Shown here: one piece after another, positions 1 to 7,224 of the stretch
How positions within the stretch are numbered: position 1 is the stretch's first letter
Layout: each line of letters starts with the position of its first letter
Assembly: GCA_910589095.1 (NCBI GenBank)
Contig: CAJUSN010000044.1
Span: 1-15,776, forward strand
Direction: 5' to 3'
Source of the DNA: an uncultured Muribaculaceae bacterium
GTDB lineage: Bacteria > Bacteroidota > Bacteroidia > Bacteroidales > Muribaculaceae
DNA: 15,776 bases
Made by a program: the position numbers and the translations under genes
Notes under the pieces: model-generated
The model's database searches: none
Told to the model about the DNA's origin: nothing
Seen by the model: only the letters and a program-made list of their open reading frames with translations

Positions 1-107
1 ACATAAATGACATTACCCTCGGAGTCGTAGTACATATAGACTCCGGGGGTTGACGGTAAGATGGATATTTTCTCCTCGAGTTCGGGGGATTTTCTGTGCT
101 TTGGCAT
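1..107 (-). CDS. uvrC: UvrABC system protein C, N-terminal fragment (partial)
   Basis: Only the first 35 codons are in the window; the gene runs off the left edge. UvrC is the nuclease subunit of nucleotide excision repair and cuts on both sides of a lesion marked by UvrA/UvrB. The visible residues MPKHRKSPELEEKISILPST followed by PGVYMYYDSEGNVIYV match the start of the GIY-YIG nuclease domain: the LPxxPGVY signature, then the NVIYV strand that normally continues into GKA. The ATG at 107 is 45 bp downstream of the apt stop on the same strand, so it is probably co-transcribed with apt. Family identification rests on this short but characteristic stretch. The UvrB-binding and C-terminal nuclease domains cannot be checked here. 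Confidence 0.9.
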   Translation of the reverse strand, partial: MPKHRKSPELEEKISILPSTPGVYMYYDSEGNVIY

Positions 108-152
108 GTGAGATATGGGAGAGAAAGTAGGAGAGATGAGGGTGGGGGGTTG

Positions 153-671
153 TCAATAGGACAGCAGCGATGTCACTTCTGCATCAGCGGGAAGGGCTGC
201 GCGTCCGTTGAGCGACTTGAGCTCGATGATGAAGTTGATGTAGATTTTTTTAGGGTTGAGGCTTTTTACGAGTTCGTAGGCGGCCGCCATTGTTCCACCG
301 GTTGCGAGAACATCGTCGTGGAGCACGACCACGTCGTCAGGACCGATTGCGTCGCGATGGATTTCTATGGTGTCTTTGCCGTATTCTTTGTCAAAGCTGC
401 AGCTGATAGTGTCGGCAGGTAGTTTGCCGGGTTTGCGTGCGGGAACGAAGCCTGCGCCGAGCTCAAAGGCCAATATCGAACCGCCAATAAAGCCACGTGA
501 CTCGATGCCCACAACTTTGGTGATTCCTTTGTCGCGATAGAGTTGGGAAAGGTCCCATCCAATGATGTGGAGGGCGCGTGCGTCCTTGAATGCCGTGGTG
601 AGATCTTTGAACAGAACACCTTTCTGGGGGAAGTCCTGGACATCGCGGATTTTTGATTTTACGTATTCCAT
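153..671 (-). CDS. apt: Adenine phosphoribosyltransferase
   Basis: Salvages adenine: adenine + PRPP gives AMP + pyrophosphate, in the cytosol. The product is 172 residues, the normal length for bacterial Apt. The type I phosphoribosyltransferase PRPP-binding loop is at residues 114-127 (VVVLHDDVLATGGT), with the two acidic residues followed by ATGGT. The ESRGF loop (57-61) and ARKPGKLP segment (78-85) are also typical of Apt. The ATG at 671 gives the usual family N-terminus with the early DFPQKGVLFKD motif (residues 13-23). It lies between mnmG and uvrC on the same strand. The 87-bp gap to mnmG carries the parS-like palindrome and I see no good -7 element there, so expression from the ybeY/mnmG side is likely. 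Confidence 0.96.
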   Translation of the reverse strand: MEYVKSKIRDVQDFPQKGVLFKDLTTAFKDARALHIIGWDLSQLYRDKGITKVVGIESRGFIGGSILAFELGAGFVPARKPGKLPADTISCSFDKEYGKDTIEIHRDAIGPDDVVVLHDDVLATGGTMAAAYELVKSLNPKKIYINFIIELKSLNGRAALPADAEVTSLLSY

Positions 672-720
672 TTTTTGTGAGTATGTGAGGTTAAATATTT
701 GATATTGTCAAGATTGTTTG

Positions 721-736
721 TGTTCCACGTGGAACA
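721..736. other. parS: parS-type centromere site (predicted ParB binding site)
   Basis: The sequence TGTTCCACGTGGAACA is a perfect 16-bp palindrome. It equals the classic chromosomal parS consensus TGTTYCACGTGRAACA, in the CC/GG variant well known from Pseudomonas. parS is the DNA site on which the ParB CTPase loads and spreads, allowing ParA-driven segregation of the origin region and SMC loading. The site lies between the mnmG stop and the apt start, so it disrupts no gene. In many bacteria parS sites cluster near the replication origin, often beside gidA/mnmG. No parA or parB is in the window. No second match to the consensus was seen. Confidence 0.85.
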
Positions 737-758
737 TTTAGAAGCGCCGGCTGTTGTT

Positions 759-2639
759 TCACCGCCCGAGGAGGAGAAGTAGTATGTTGATGTCGCTGGG
801 TGAAATTCCCGGGATGCGGGATGCTTGCGCTATGGTTTCAGGTTGGATCTTTATGAGTTTTTGTCGCGCTTCGGTTGAGAGCGAATTGACGTTGGCATAA
901 TCTATGCGGCCTGTCAATTTCACACCCTCCAAACGGTGAAGTTTTGCGGCCACCAGTTGTTCGCGGTCAATGTAGCCTTTGTATTTTAAAGCTATTTCTG
1001 CAGCCTCCACAATTTCTTCGCGACGTTCGCTTTCAATCTCTGCCTCTATAAACTGTGCTAACTCGGGAAGGTGATCCGCAAGCGACGAGATGGTGAGTTG
1101 CGGGCGAAGCACGAGTTGTTCCAGCCTCGTGGATTGCTTCAGCGGGGATATGCCCTCGGCGACGAACCATTCGTTTACTTGCTCGGGGCGCACGGAGCAA
1201 TTTGCCGCGAATGTTAGGAGATGGTCGATTTGCTTGCGTTTGCTCTCAAGTAATTCTACGCGACGGGGCGATGCGAGTCCGATCTCATTGCCGAGTGGCG
1301 TGAGACGCATGTCGGCGTCATCCTGACGGAGGAGTATGCGATATTCTGCACGCGAGGTGAACATTCTGTATGGTTCGTCAACGCCCTTTGTCACGAGGTC
1401 GTCGATGAGAACTCCAATATATGCTTGGTCTCGGGCCAGTGTGAACGGTTCAAGCCCTTGGTGACTACGGTGCGCGTTTATTCCGGCAATCAGTCCCTGA
1501 CCGGCGGCTTCTTCGTAGCCTGTAGTGCCGTTAACCTGTCCGGCGAAGAAGAGTCCTGATATGAGTTTCGTTTCAAGTGAGTGGCGGAGCTGGGTGGGAT
1601 CGAAGAAATCATATTCTATGGCGTAGCCAGGTCGGTAGATGGCCACTTCCGAAAGTGCCGGTATGGTTTCAAGCGCACCTATCTGCACATCGAGGGGGAG
1701 CGACGAGGAAAATCCATTGAGGTAATATTCCTGGGTTGTTTCTCCTTCCGGCTCAAGAAAGAGTTGGTGTTCCTCTTTGTCGGCAAATGTCACAATTTTC
1801 GTCTCAATACTGGGGCAGTAGCGTGGTCCTATGCTTTGGATCTGTCCGTTGTAGAGAGGTGAACGGTCCAGATTGTCGCGCAGAATTGCGTGGGCTTCCG
1901 GGTTCGTGTAGAGTATGTGGCATGGGCGTTGACGCAATTTGCGTTTCTCTTCAGGAAGGAATGAAAATTTATGGAAATCGGTGTCGCCCCATTGTTCTGT
2001 GGTCAAGTCCCATTTTACGGAGCGGCCGTCAATTCTCACCGGTGTGCCGGTCTTCATCCTGTCAGTGGTGAACCCCATTTCGCGGAGTTGCTCTGTAATG
2101 CCTTTTGATGCTGGTTCAGCCACACGGCCGCCTCGCATCTGCACTTCGCCTACATGCATCAGGCCGTTGAGGAACGTTCCGGCGGTGAGCACTACGCTTT
2201 TTGCTGTGAACGTCACTCCTAATGCAGTTTTCGCGCCTTTTACCGCGCCATTTTCAATAACCAGAGAGGTGACATTGTCCTGCCAGATGTTAAGGTTTGG
2301 TGTGTTTTCAAGTATCTCACGCCATTCAGCGCTGAAACGCATGCGGTCGCTCTGAGCGCGAGGACTCCACATTGCGGCTCCTTTTGATCGGTTGAGCATG
2401 CGGAATTGAATGGCGGAGCGGTCGGTCACTATACCCATCATGCCTCCGAGTGCGTCGATTTCGCGCACAATCTGACCTTTGGCGATTCCGCCTACCGCCG
2501 GATTGCAGCTCATTTGAGCAATCTTATTCATGTCGATAGTGATGAGCAGTGTGGACGAACCAAGCCGCGCAGCAGCGGAGGCTGCCTCGCAACCGGCATG
2601 GCCGGCACCAATGACAATCACATCATAGTCAAACTTCAT
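759..2639 (-). CDS. mnmG: tRNA uridine-5-carboxymethylaminomethyl(34) synthesis enzyme MnmG
   Basis: FAD-dependent partner of MnmE. The complex installs the (carboxymethyl)aminomethyl group at C5 of the wobble uridine U34 in tRNAs reading split codon boxes. The product is 626 residues, typical of full-length MnmG (GidA). Residues 6-16 hold the FAD Rossmann motif (GAGHAG at 11-16). SCNPAVGGIAKG (44-55) is the family signature around a conserved cysteine. Further on are IGPRYCPSIETKI, the second cysteine motif, and FFAGQVNGTTGYEEAAGQG near the C-terminal part of the FAD domain. PYRMFTSRAEYR and a helical C-terminal MnmE/tRNA-binding domain complete it. The ATG at 2639 puts the Rossmann strand at the N-terminus as in the family. 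It lies 65 bp downstream of ybeY and is probably read through from it. Confidence 0.97.
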   Translation of the reverse strand: MKFDYDVIVIGAGHAGCEAASAAARLGSSTLLITIDMNKIAQMSCNPAVGGIAKGQIVREIDALGGMMGIVTDRSAIQFRMLNRSKGAAMWSPRAQSDRMRFSAEWREILENTPNLNIWQDNVTSLVIENGAVKGAKTALGVTFTAKSVVLTAGTFLNGLMHVGEVQMRGGRVAEPASKGITEQLREMGFTTDRMKTGTPVRIDGRSVKWDLTTEQWGDTDFHKFSFLPEEKRKLRQRPCHILYTNPEAHAILRDNLDRSPLYNGQIQSIGPRYCPSIETKIVTFADKEEHQLFLEPEGETTQEYYLNGFSSSLPLDVQIGALETIPALSEVAIYRPGYAIEYDFFDPTQLRHSLETKLISGLFFAGQVNGTTGYEEAAGQGLIAGINAHRSHQGLEPFTLARDQAYIGVLIDDLVTKGVDEPYRMFTSRAEYRILLRQDDADMRLTPLGNEIGLASPRRVELLESKRKQIDHLLTFAANCSVRPEQVNEWFVAEGISPLKQSTRLEQLVLRPQLTISSLADHLPELAQFIEAEIESERREEIVEAAEIALKYKGYIDREQLVAAKLHRLEGVKLTGRIDYANVNSLSTEARQKLIKIQPETIAQASRIPGISPSDINILLLLLGR

Positions 2640-2704
2640 GTTATGTTATGTGGGTTTGTTAGTAGTTGAGATAAATATTGCTGCGTAAAAGTGTCGAGCA
2701 ATAC

Positions 2705-3127
2705 TCATTTAAGATTGTGGAGGAGCTCAAGCGCCTGGTTTTCATGAGCTTCCATTATTTCTCTCTCGCCAGGCCCTTTGTCGTTGATACCGCAAAGGTG
2801 GAGCACACCATGGATAATTACTCTAAGGAGTTCCGTTTTATATTGGGCGCCAACTTGTTCGGCGTTGGATTTCACGGTGTCGAGTGAAATGAACATGTCG
2901 CCACTCACCCTGCGGCCATGGGTATAGTCGAAGGTGATGATGTCGGTGTAATAGTCGTGATTGAGAAATTGCCGGTTCACCTCTATGATTTTCTCATCGG
3001 AGCAAAATATGTATGTCAATGGTCCGAGGATACGGTTGTGTTCGTTCACCACCTCCTCAATCCATTTTTCAAGAAGGGTCCGGTCAAAGTTGGGCATGTC
3101 AACCTCTTGCGAGGTCCATTGTATCAT
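2705..3127 (-). CDS. ybeY: Endoribonuclease YbeY (rRNA maturation factor)
   Basis: Single-strand-specific, metal-dependent RNase acting in 16S rRNA 3'-end maturation and ribosome quality control. I place the start at the ATG at 3127 (140 residues), giving MIQWTSQEVDMP like family N-termini. An in-frame ATG at 3136 is also possible. The furthest upstream ATG (3157) overlaps the -7 promoter element at 3155-3162 and so should not be transcribed. The core YIFCSDEKIIEVNRQFLNHD, then YYTDIITFDY, is typical, followed by the metal site HGVLHLCGIND at 106-116. In the canonical HGxLHLxGYDH motif the third metal ligand is His; here that position is Asp (D116), which I recall as common in Bacteroidetes YbeY. 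It is the first gene of the minus-strand run leading to mnmG, apt and uvrC. Confidence 0.92.
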   Translation of the reverse strand: MIQWTSQEVDMPNFDRTLLEKWIEEVVNEHNRILGPLTYIFCSDEKIIEVNRQFLNHDYYTDIITFDYTHGRRVSGDMFISLDTVKSNAEQVGAQYKTELLRVIIHGVLHLCGINDKGPGEREIMEAHENQALELLHNLK

Positions 3128-3154
3128 TTTATCCATTGTCAATGATATTACTTG

Positions 3155-3162
3155 CAAAGATA
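3155..3162 (-). promoter_or_regulatory. Bacteroidetes -7 element upstream of ybeY
   Basis: Reading the minus strand, TATCTTTG is an exact match to TAnnTTTG. Transcription would start around 3145-3152, giving a leader of roughly 20 nt to the ATG at 3127. I find no TTG-type -33 box at the usual spacing, so this is a one-box prediction. It supports the shorter ybeY start and would be the likely source of ybeY-mnmG-apt-uvrC transcripts. Confidence 0.55.
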
Positions 3163-3277
3163 ATGATTTTTTTGAAAATTCTTGATATTGTTCCGAGCCT
3201 GTGATTTTTTTTGAGAAAAAATCGCGAAGCTTTAAAATGAGTTTAATAAGCAGTAAATCAAAAAGAAGAGTGAAGAT

Positions 3278-3350
3278 TAAGGCTCTGAGAATTGAAAATT
3301 TACCATTTACCCGTTATGCTGTGCTGAAATTTTTAATTCTCGGAGGCTTA
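3278..3350 (+). repeat. Long imperfect inverted repeat (stem-loop) in the ybeY-glycosyltransferase gap
   Basis: Left arm 3278-3301 and right arm 3327-3350 are complementary at 21 of 24 positions around a 25-nt loop. Of the three exceptions, two become G-U pairs in a plus-strand RNA (U3286-G3342 and G3294-U3334) and one is a G-G mismatch. In a minus-strand RNA the same two would be A-C mismatches, so a plus-strand transcript would fold better. There is no T-run directly after the stem, so it is not a standard terminator. Its role is unknown: a structured RNA, a remnant of a small palindromic element, or chance are all possible. The rest of the 363-bp gap (3128-3490) holds the two promoters listed and nothing else I recognise. 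Confidence 0.6.
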
Positions 3351-3395
3351 AATCTGTCCCTAAAAACCGGGGAGAGGTTGCAAATGAGAAAAAAA

Positions 3396-3427
3396 TTTTG
3401 CGCTCCCGCTTTTTGTTGCTAAATTTG
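3396..3427 (+). promoter_or_regulatory. Bacteroidetes promoter for the glycosyltransferase-kinase pair
   Basis: A TTTTG -33 box (3396-3400) is followed after exactly 19 bp by TAAATTTG (3420-3427), a perfect TAnnTTTG -7 element. Transcription would start near 3431-3435, about 55-60 nt before the ATG at 3491. The leader can form a small hairpin: CTCCGG at 3437-3442 pairs with CCGGAG at 3455-3460 around a 12-nt loop. This is the best two-box promoter in the window. Confidence 0.75.
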
Positions 3428-3490
3428 TGTGATTGCCTCCGGACCTACCTGATACCGGAGTCTTGAAACAGATTTCTCGATCTTTTTGCC

Positions 3491-4249
3491 ATGACGAAGA
3501 TTTCAGCCACAATTCTTACGCATAATGAGGCCGGCCGCATTGAGGCTTGCCTTGAGTCGCTGCGCGACGTGGTGGACGAGATAGTGGTGGTCGATTCCTT
3601 CTCAACCGATGCCACCCTGGATATTTGTCGTCGCTACGGGTGCAAGATCACACAGAGACGGATGACCGGCTTCGGAGCGCAGCGCCAGTATGCCACCTCC
3701 TTGGCCTCACATTCCTATGTGCTTGCTATTGATGCCGACGAAGCACTTTCCCCCGCCTTGCGACAGAGCCTGCTCAATCTTAAAGCCACGGGGTGCCGTC
3801 ACAGAGGTTATATGATGGCAAGGCTAAACTTTTTCTGCGGCTATGCCGTTAAGCATTGTGGTTGGTATCCCGACTATCAAGTGCGTCTCTTCGACAAACG
3901 CTATGCTTGCTGGAGTCTGCGCGACGTGGATGAGCAGGTTCAATTTCGCGACGACGTGAAACCGGAACTTCTCCAAGGCGATCTTCTCCATGACCGCTGT
4001 GCCACTCCAGAGGAATATCTGCTCCGTTGCATGAAGCAAGCCGATTTGCGCGCGGTTTCAATAGCCGGCGCTCCCGGCTCGATATCCCCGCTATCGCCTG
4101 CCGTGAAAGGGTTGCGCAGTTTCTTTTCCGCCTACCTCCGCCACGGAGGTATCCTGGACGGCTCAGTGGGGCTGGCGATAAGCCGAAGGCAGTTTGCCGC
4201 AACGCGCCATGCTTATAAAGCTGCCCGCCGTCTGCGTCGTAAGGGGTGA
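3491..4249 (+). CDS. Family 2 glycosyltransferase, WaaE/KdtX-like
   Basis: The product is a 252-residue GT-A fold glycosyltransferase that transfers a sugar from a nucleotide-sugar donor, probably at the cytoplasmic face of the inner membrane. It starts with the GT2 strand SATILTHNEAGRIEACLESL and then VDEIVVVDSFSTDAT (residues 28-42). The metal-binding DxD is at 81-83 (IDADE). The pattern WYPDYQVRLFDK (125-136) and a later LLHDR (165-169) are typical of the WaaE-type subgroup (lipopolysaccharide core beta-1,4-glucosyltransferase). The actual acceptor and sugar cannot be told from sequence, so no symbol is given. No membrane segment is evident; the C-terminus is very basic (KAARRLRRKG). It is first in the plus-strand pair, 86 bp before the kinase ATG. 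Confidence 0.88.
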   Translation: MTKISATILTHNEAGRIEACLESLRDVVDEIVVVDSFSTDATLDICRRYGCKITQRRMTGFGAQRQYATSLASHSYVLAIDADEALSPALRQSLLNLKATGCRHRGYMMARLNFFCGYAVKHCGWYPDYQVRLFDKRYACWSLRDVDEQVQFRDDVKPELLQGDLLHDRCATPEEYLLRCMKQADLRAVSIAGAPGSISPLSPAVKGLRSFFSAYLRHGGILDGSVGLAISRRQFAATRHAYKAARRLRRKG

Positions 4250-4335
4250 CAGCCCGTTACGGAGCCGGTGACTCCAGCGCTGTTTTGTATTCATTTATTT
4301 ATTACTTTCATCCTCATAACCCTTCACTATTCATC

Positions 4336-6012
4336 ATGAGCAACACAATATCCGTATATATTGAAAATGTAAAGCGCCACATTGAAGTCAGCGGTGGCGA
4401 CAATCTCCTTGACGTACTTGCCAAAGTAGCCGGCGAAATTGCCTTCGAGCCTGTTTGTGCAATGGTCAATAATAAGATTGAATCACTGAAATATCCGCTT
4501 TATGCGCCTAAAACGGTGCGTTTTCTGTCAGCAGCAACAGCTCCGGGAAACCGCACTTACATACGCTCTCTCTGCATGATGCTCTATCATGCCGTCAACG
4601 CTCTCCTGCCGGGTTCGCGCCTGCGTATCGAGCATTCCCTCTCAGGGGGATATTTCTGCCGTGTGGATAAACCTGACGGCACACCGTTGAATGTCGATGA
4701 GCTTCATCGGCTTGAGGATCACATGCGTTCCCTTGTGGCGCGTGATCTACCTTTCCGACGCGCAGAGCGTCGTACCGAGGAAGTGATCGCCCTCTTCAAA
4801 TCTCAAGGGCTTGACGATAAGGTTCAACTCCTCACAACCCTCCATGAGCTTTACACGGTATATTACACTCTTGATGGTCTTTCCGATTCCTACTACGGTC
4901 CGCTTGTGCCGTCGACCGGATTGCTCACAACTTTCAGTCTTGTGTCGTGGGAGAACGGTGTGCTTCTGCTGGGGCCTGACCGTGCCGACACCGGGCGCGT
5001 ATGTGCCATCCATCCACAGCCTAAAATGTATCAGGCGTTCAGCGATTATGTCTCATTCAATAATGTGCTGGGCATAAGCACTGTGGGCGAGCTAAACCGA
5101 TCCATAGAGCAGGGTGAGTCACGCAGTATTGTCAATGTGAGCGAAGCGCTCCACAACAACCGAATCGCAGCCATTGCCGAAGAGATAACCCGACGTTTCC
5201 GAGCCGGCGGGGCCAAAGTGGTGATGATTGCCGGTCCGTCATCTTCGGGCAAAACCACCTTTACCAAGCGTCTTGGCATTCAGCTTATGACCAATAAGCT
5301 GAAACCCAAAATGATTTCACTGGATGATTATTTCGTTGACCGGGCCCATACTCCCCGCGATGCCGATGGTGAATATGACTATGAGTCGCTCTATGCACTT
5401 GATCTTGAAACATTCAACCGCCACATCAACGCTCTCATACGCGGTGAGGAGGTGGAATTGCCTTATTACAATTTTTCCACCGGCGAGCGAGAATATCGCG
5501 GTAACCGCATGCAACGTTCACCTGAGAATATACTGCTCATCGAGGGTATTCACGGATTAAATCCCGAACTAACCTCACAGGTGCCCGAGGAGATGAAGTA
5601 TAGAGTATATGTATCGGCTCTCACTACTATCTCTATTGATGACCACAACTGGGTGCCCACGACCGACAATCGATTGCTCCGACGCATTATCCGCGATGCC
5701 AAATATCGTGGGGTAACCCCGGTGGAGACAATCCGCCGCTGGCCCAGTGTGCGCCGTGGCGAGGAGCGATGGATTTTTCCCTATCAGGAAAATGCCGGCG
5801 TGATGTTCAATTCGGCGCTTCTGTTCGAACTCGGTGTCATGAAGGACCGGGCAGATTCACTGCTGCGTCAGGTGCCACACGATGAAGTGGAGTATGCCGA
5901 AGCTCAACGCCTGCGCACATTCCTTGGCTATTTCCATTCCATTCCTGAAACTTACATACCCTCCACTTCACTCCTCCGCGAGTTCCTTGGCGGCTCGAGC
6001 TTCAAATATTGA
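4336..6012 (+). CDS. Nucleoside (uridine) kinase with ThrRS-like N-terminal domains
   Basis: The product is 558 residues from the ATG at 4336. An in-frame GTG at 4246 would add 30 residues unlike the family and overlap the upstream gene, so I reject it. Domains in order: about 1-70, a ubiquitin-like TGS-type fold; about 75-175, a segment resembling the second additional domain of threonyl-tRNA synthetase, with HSLSGGYFC and a LEDHMRSLVARDLPFRR stretch; about 290-500, a uridine kinase/phosphoribulokinase P-loop domain. The kinase has the Walker A motif AGPSSSGKTT at 299-308, SLDDYF from 328, and IEGIHGLNPEL at about 400. Family ends such as RWPSVRRGEERWIFPYQENA and a terminal LREFLGGSSFKY are intact. 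The kinase domain should phosphorylate a nucleoside with a nucleoside triphosphate; the exact substrate is not known. It has no clear promoter of its own and overlaps the acyltransferase gene by 45 bp. Confidence 0.9.
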   Translation: MSNTISVYIENVKRHIEVSGGDNLLDVLAKVAGEIAFEPVCAMVNNKIESLKYPLYAPKTVRFLSAATAPGNRTYIRSLCMMLYHAVNALLPGSRLRIEHSLSGGYFCRVDKPDGTPLNVDELHRLEDHMRSLVARDLPFRRAERRTEEVIALFKSQGLDDKVQLLTTLHELYTVYYTLDGLSDSYYGPLVPSTGLLTTFSLVSWENGVLLLGPDRADTGRVCAIHPQPKMYQAFSDYVSFNNVLGISTVGELNRSIEQGESRSIVNVSEALHNNRIAAIAEEITRRFRAGGAKVVMIAGPSSSGKTTFTKRLGIQLMTNKLKPKMISLDDYFVDRAHTPRDADGEYDYESLYALDLETFNRHINALIRGEEVELPYYNFSTGEREYRGNRMQRSPENILLIEGIHGLNPELTSQVPEEMKYRVYVSALTTISIDDHNWVPTTDNRLLRRIIRDAKYRGVTPVETIRRWPSVRRGEERWIFPYQENAGVMFNSALLFELGVMKDRADSLLRQVPHDEVEYAEAQRLRTFLGYFHSIPETYIPSTSLLREFLGGSSFKY

Positions 6013-7128
6013 GTTCAGCCATGTGCGGCAACGGCGTGCGGCGGTGAGTCCGATGAGCGGTAGTGCCACGCCTGCAATCGAGTAGGCAACCCAGAACCAG
6101 TCGCCCTGATGGTCATGGATCACCATGTGGCAACCTATCTGATGCCAGTCGAGGCCGTACCATTGAATTTTCCAAAGGCTCACAACCTTGAAGGATATAA
6201 TGTGGAACACCAGTATGTAGAGCGTGTTTTCGCCAATGAATGTGAGCAGCTGTTTCAACCATCCTTCGCGAGCGGCTATGGCTTTGGAGGCATAATGCAC
6301 GGCTATGAAACCGGCAACACCTGTGAGAGGAAGGCTCCATAAGTCGCGGTAGCGGCCTATATTGTTCATGCCTGACCAATGCTGCGTTCCGGCAAAACAG
6401 ACCAGCAGAAGGCACGCCAGGGCCATCCACGCGCCTCCTTTCATCACTTGTGGCTCCCATTGACGGTAAATCACTCCGATACCGAAGAAAAACAATCCCC
6501 AGGTCTCACGCCATGCCCCTGCCGGAATCACCGATACCTTGAAACCGAAATATATATGCGCCGCTGTGAATGTCACGGCTGCAAGGCATATAAGTGCAGC
6601 AATGTGCCACTCTTCCCTGCGACGCCACTGCGCGTCAATGAGCCGGAACAGTACGAGGTAGAGAATACTGGCCACCAGCAGTCCGCGGAAAAACCAGAAT
6701 GCTCCGGCCATGAACTCATCATAGCCCGACATGGAGGTGAAAATCTGGACCGTGCGGCTAACCATCTCCTTCAGCGCATAAGGATGAGTCACGCCCTTTT
6801 CCCAGTTGCCGTAGGTTTCGTTGAGGATGCCCCAGTGATGAAACAGATTGTGGAGAAGCAGCCACATCAGGCTCCATTTTACCATGGGAACGTAGAGTCC
6901 GCGGAAACGCTTGCTGCAGAAATCCCACGGACGCTCCGCGCTACGGCGGGAGAAAAAGTATCCGGCAGTGATGAAGAAGAGCGGCATGTGGAACGTGTAG
7001 AGGACCGAGGTGAGCAGTCCGGGATATTCCGTATGGCCTATCACCATGAGGATTATAGCCACCGCCTTGGCTATGGATATCGAAGCGTCGCGCTTTGGCT
7101 TTGGTGCGATAATTTCATTTTCAATCAT
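5968..7128 (-). CDS. Acyltransferase 3 family membrane protein (fucose 4-O-acetylase-like)
   Basis: Inner-membrane O-acyltransferase with about ten predicted membrane segments, likely moving an acetyl group onto a surface glycan. Start at the ATG at 7128 (MIENEI, 386 residues); a TTG two codons upstream is less likely. The first helix carries the family's conserved histidine in AVAIILMVIGHTEYPG (H32), and the second has TFHMPLFFITAGYFFSRR, both hallmarks of the acyltransferase-3/OafA superfamily and close to the COG3594 fucose 4-O-acetylase group. The acceptor is not predictable. Its last 45 bp run antisense to the last 14 codons and stop of the nucleoside kinase. It lies downstream of the glycosidase terminator. 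The WaaE-like glycosyltransferase two genes away suggests a loose glycan-modification theme, but the genes are on opposite strands. Confidence 0.88.
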   Translation of the reverse strand: MIENEIIAPKPKRDASISIAKAVAIILMVIGHTEYPGLLTSVLYTFHMPLFFITAGYFFSRRSAERPWDFCSKRFRGLYVPMVKWSLMWLLLHNLFHHWGILNETYGNWEKGVTHPYALKEMVSRTVQIFTSMSGYDEFMAGAFWFFRGLLVASILYLVLFRLIDAQWRRREEWHIAALICLAAVTFTAAHIYFGFKVSVIPAGAWRETWGLFFFGIGVIYRQWEPQVMKGGAWMALACLLLVCFAGTQHWSGMNNIGRYRDLWSLPLTGVAGFIAVHYASKAIAAREGWLKQLLTFIGENTLYILVFHIISFKVVSLWKIQWYGLDWHQIGCHMVIHDHQGDWFWVAYSIAGVALPLIGLTAARRCRTWLNSIFEARAAKELAEE

Positions 7129-7131
7129 GTG

Positions 7132-7139
7132 CAAAATTA
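7132..7139 (-). promoter_or_regulatory. Candidate -7 element immediately before the acyltransferase ATG
   Basis: The minus strand reads TAATTTTG, an exact TAnnTTTG match, ending only three bases before the ATG at 7128. If used, the mRNA would be leaderless or nearly so. There is no -33 box at the usual spacing. A chance match in AT-rich DNA is quite possible, so this is a weak call. Confidence 0.3.
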
Positions 7140-7155
7140 CTCATTATGTAACAAT

Positions 7156-7196
7156 AAAAAAAGCCGAGCGCTCCGGATGTGTGCCGGAACGCTCGG
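7156..7196 (-). terminator. Rho-independent terminator after the glycosidase gene
   Basis: 7164-7176 and 7184-7196 form a 13-bp stem with one internal mismatch (7171/7189) and a 7-nt loop. It is GC-rich at the base (CCGAGCG/CGCTCGG) and is followed on the minus strand by a run of seven T (7162 down to 7156). It begins 28 bp after the glycosidase stop codon at 7225 and should end that transcript before the acyltransferase gene. Confidence 0.92.
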
Positions 7197-7224
7197 TGTG
7201 AAAATAAAGGGTGATATCTGTAAA

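Noticed and set aside
3201..3422. 73-codon plus-strand frame in the ybeY-glycosyltransferase gap
   Set aside because: It begins at a GTG without a convincing start context, runs through the long stem-loop and into the promoter at 3396-3427, and resembles no protein I know.
4246..4335. GTG start adding 30 residues to the nucleoside kinase
   Set aside because: The extra residues are not family-like and the start overlaps the glycosyltransferase stop; the ATG at 4336 gives the normal N-terminus.
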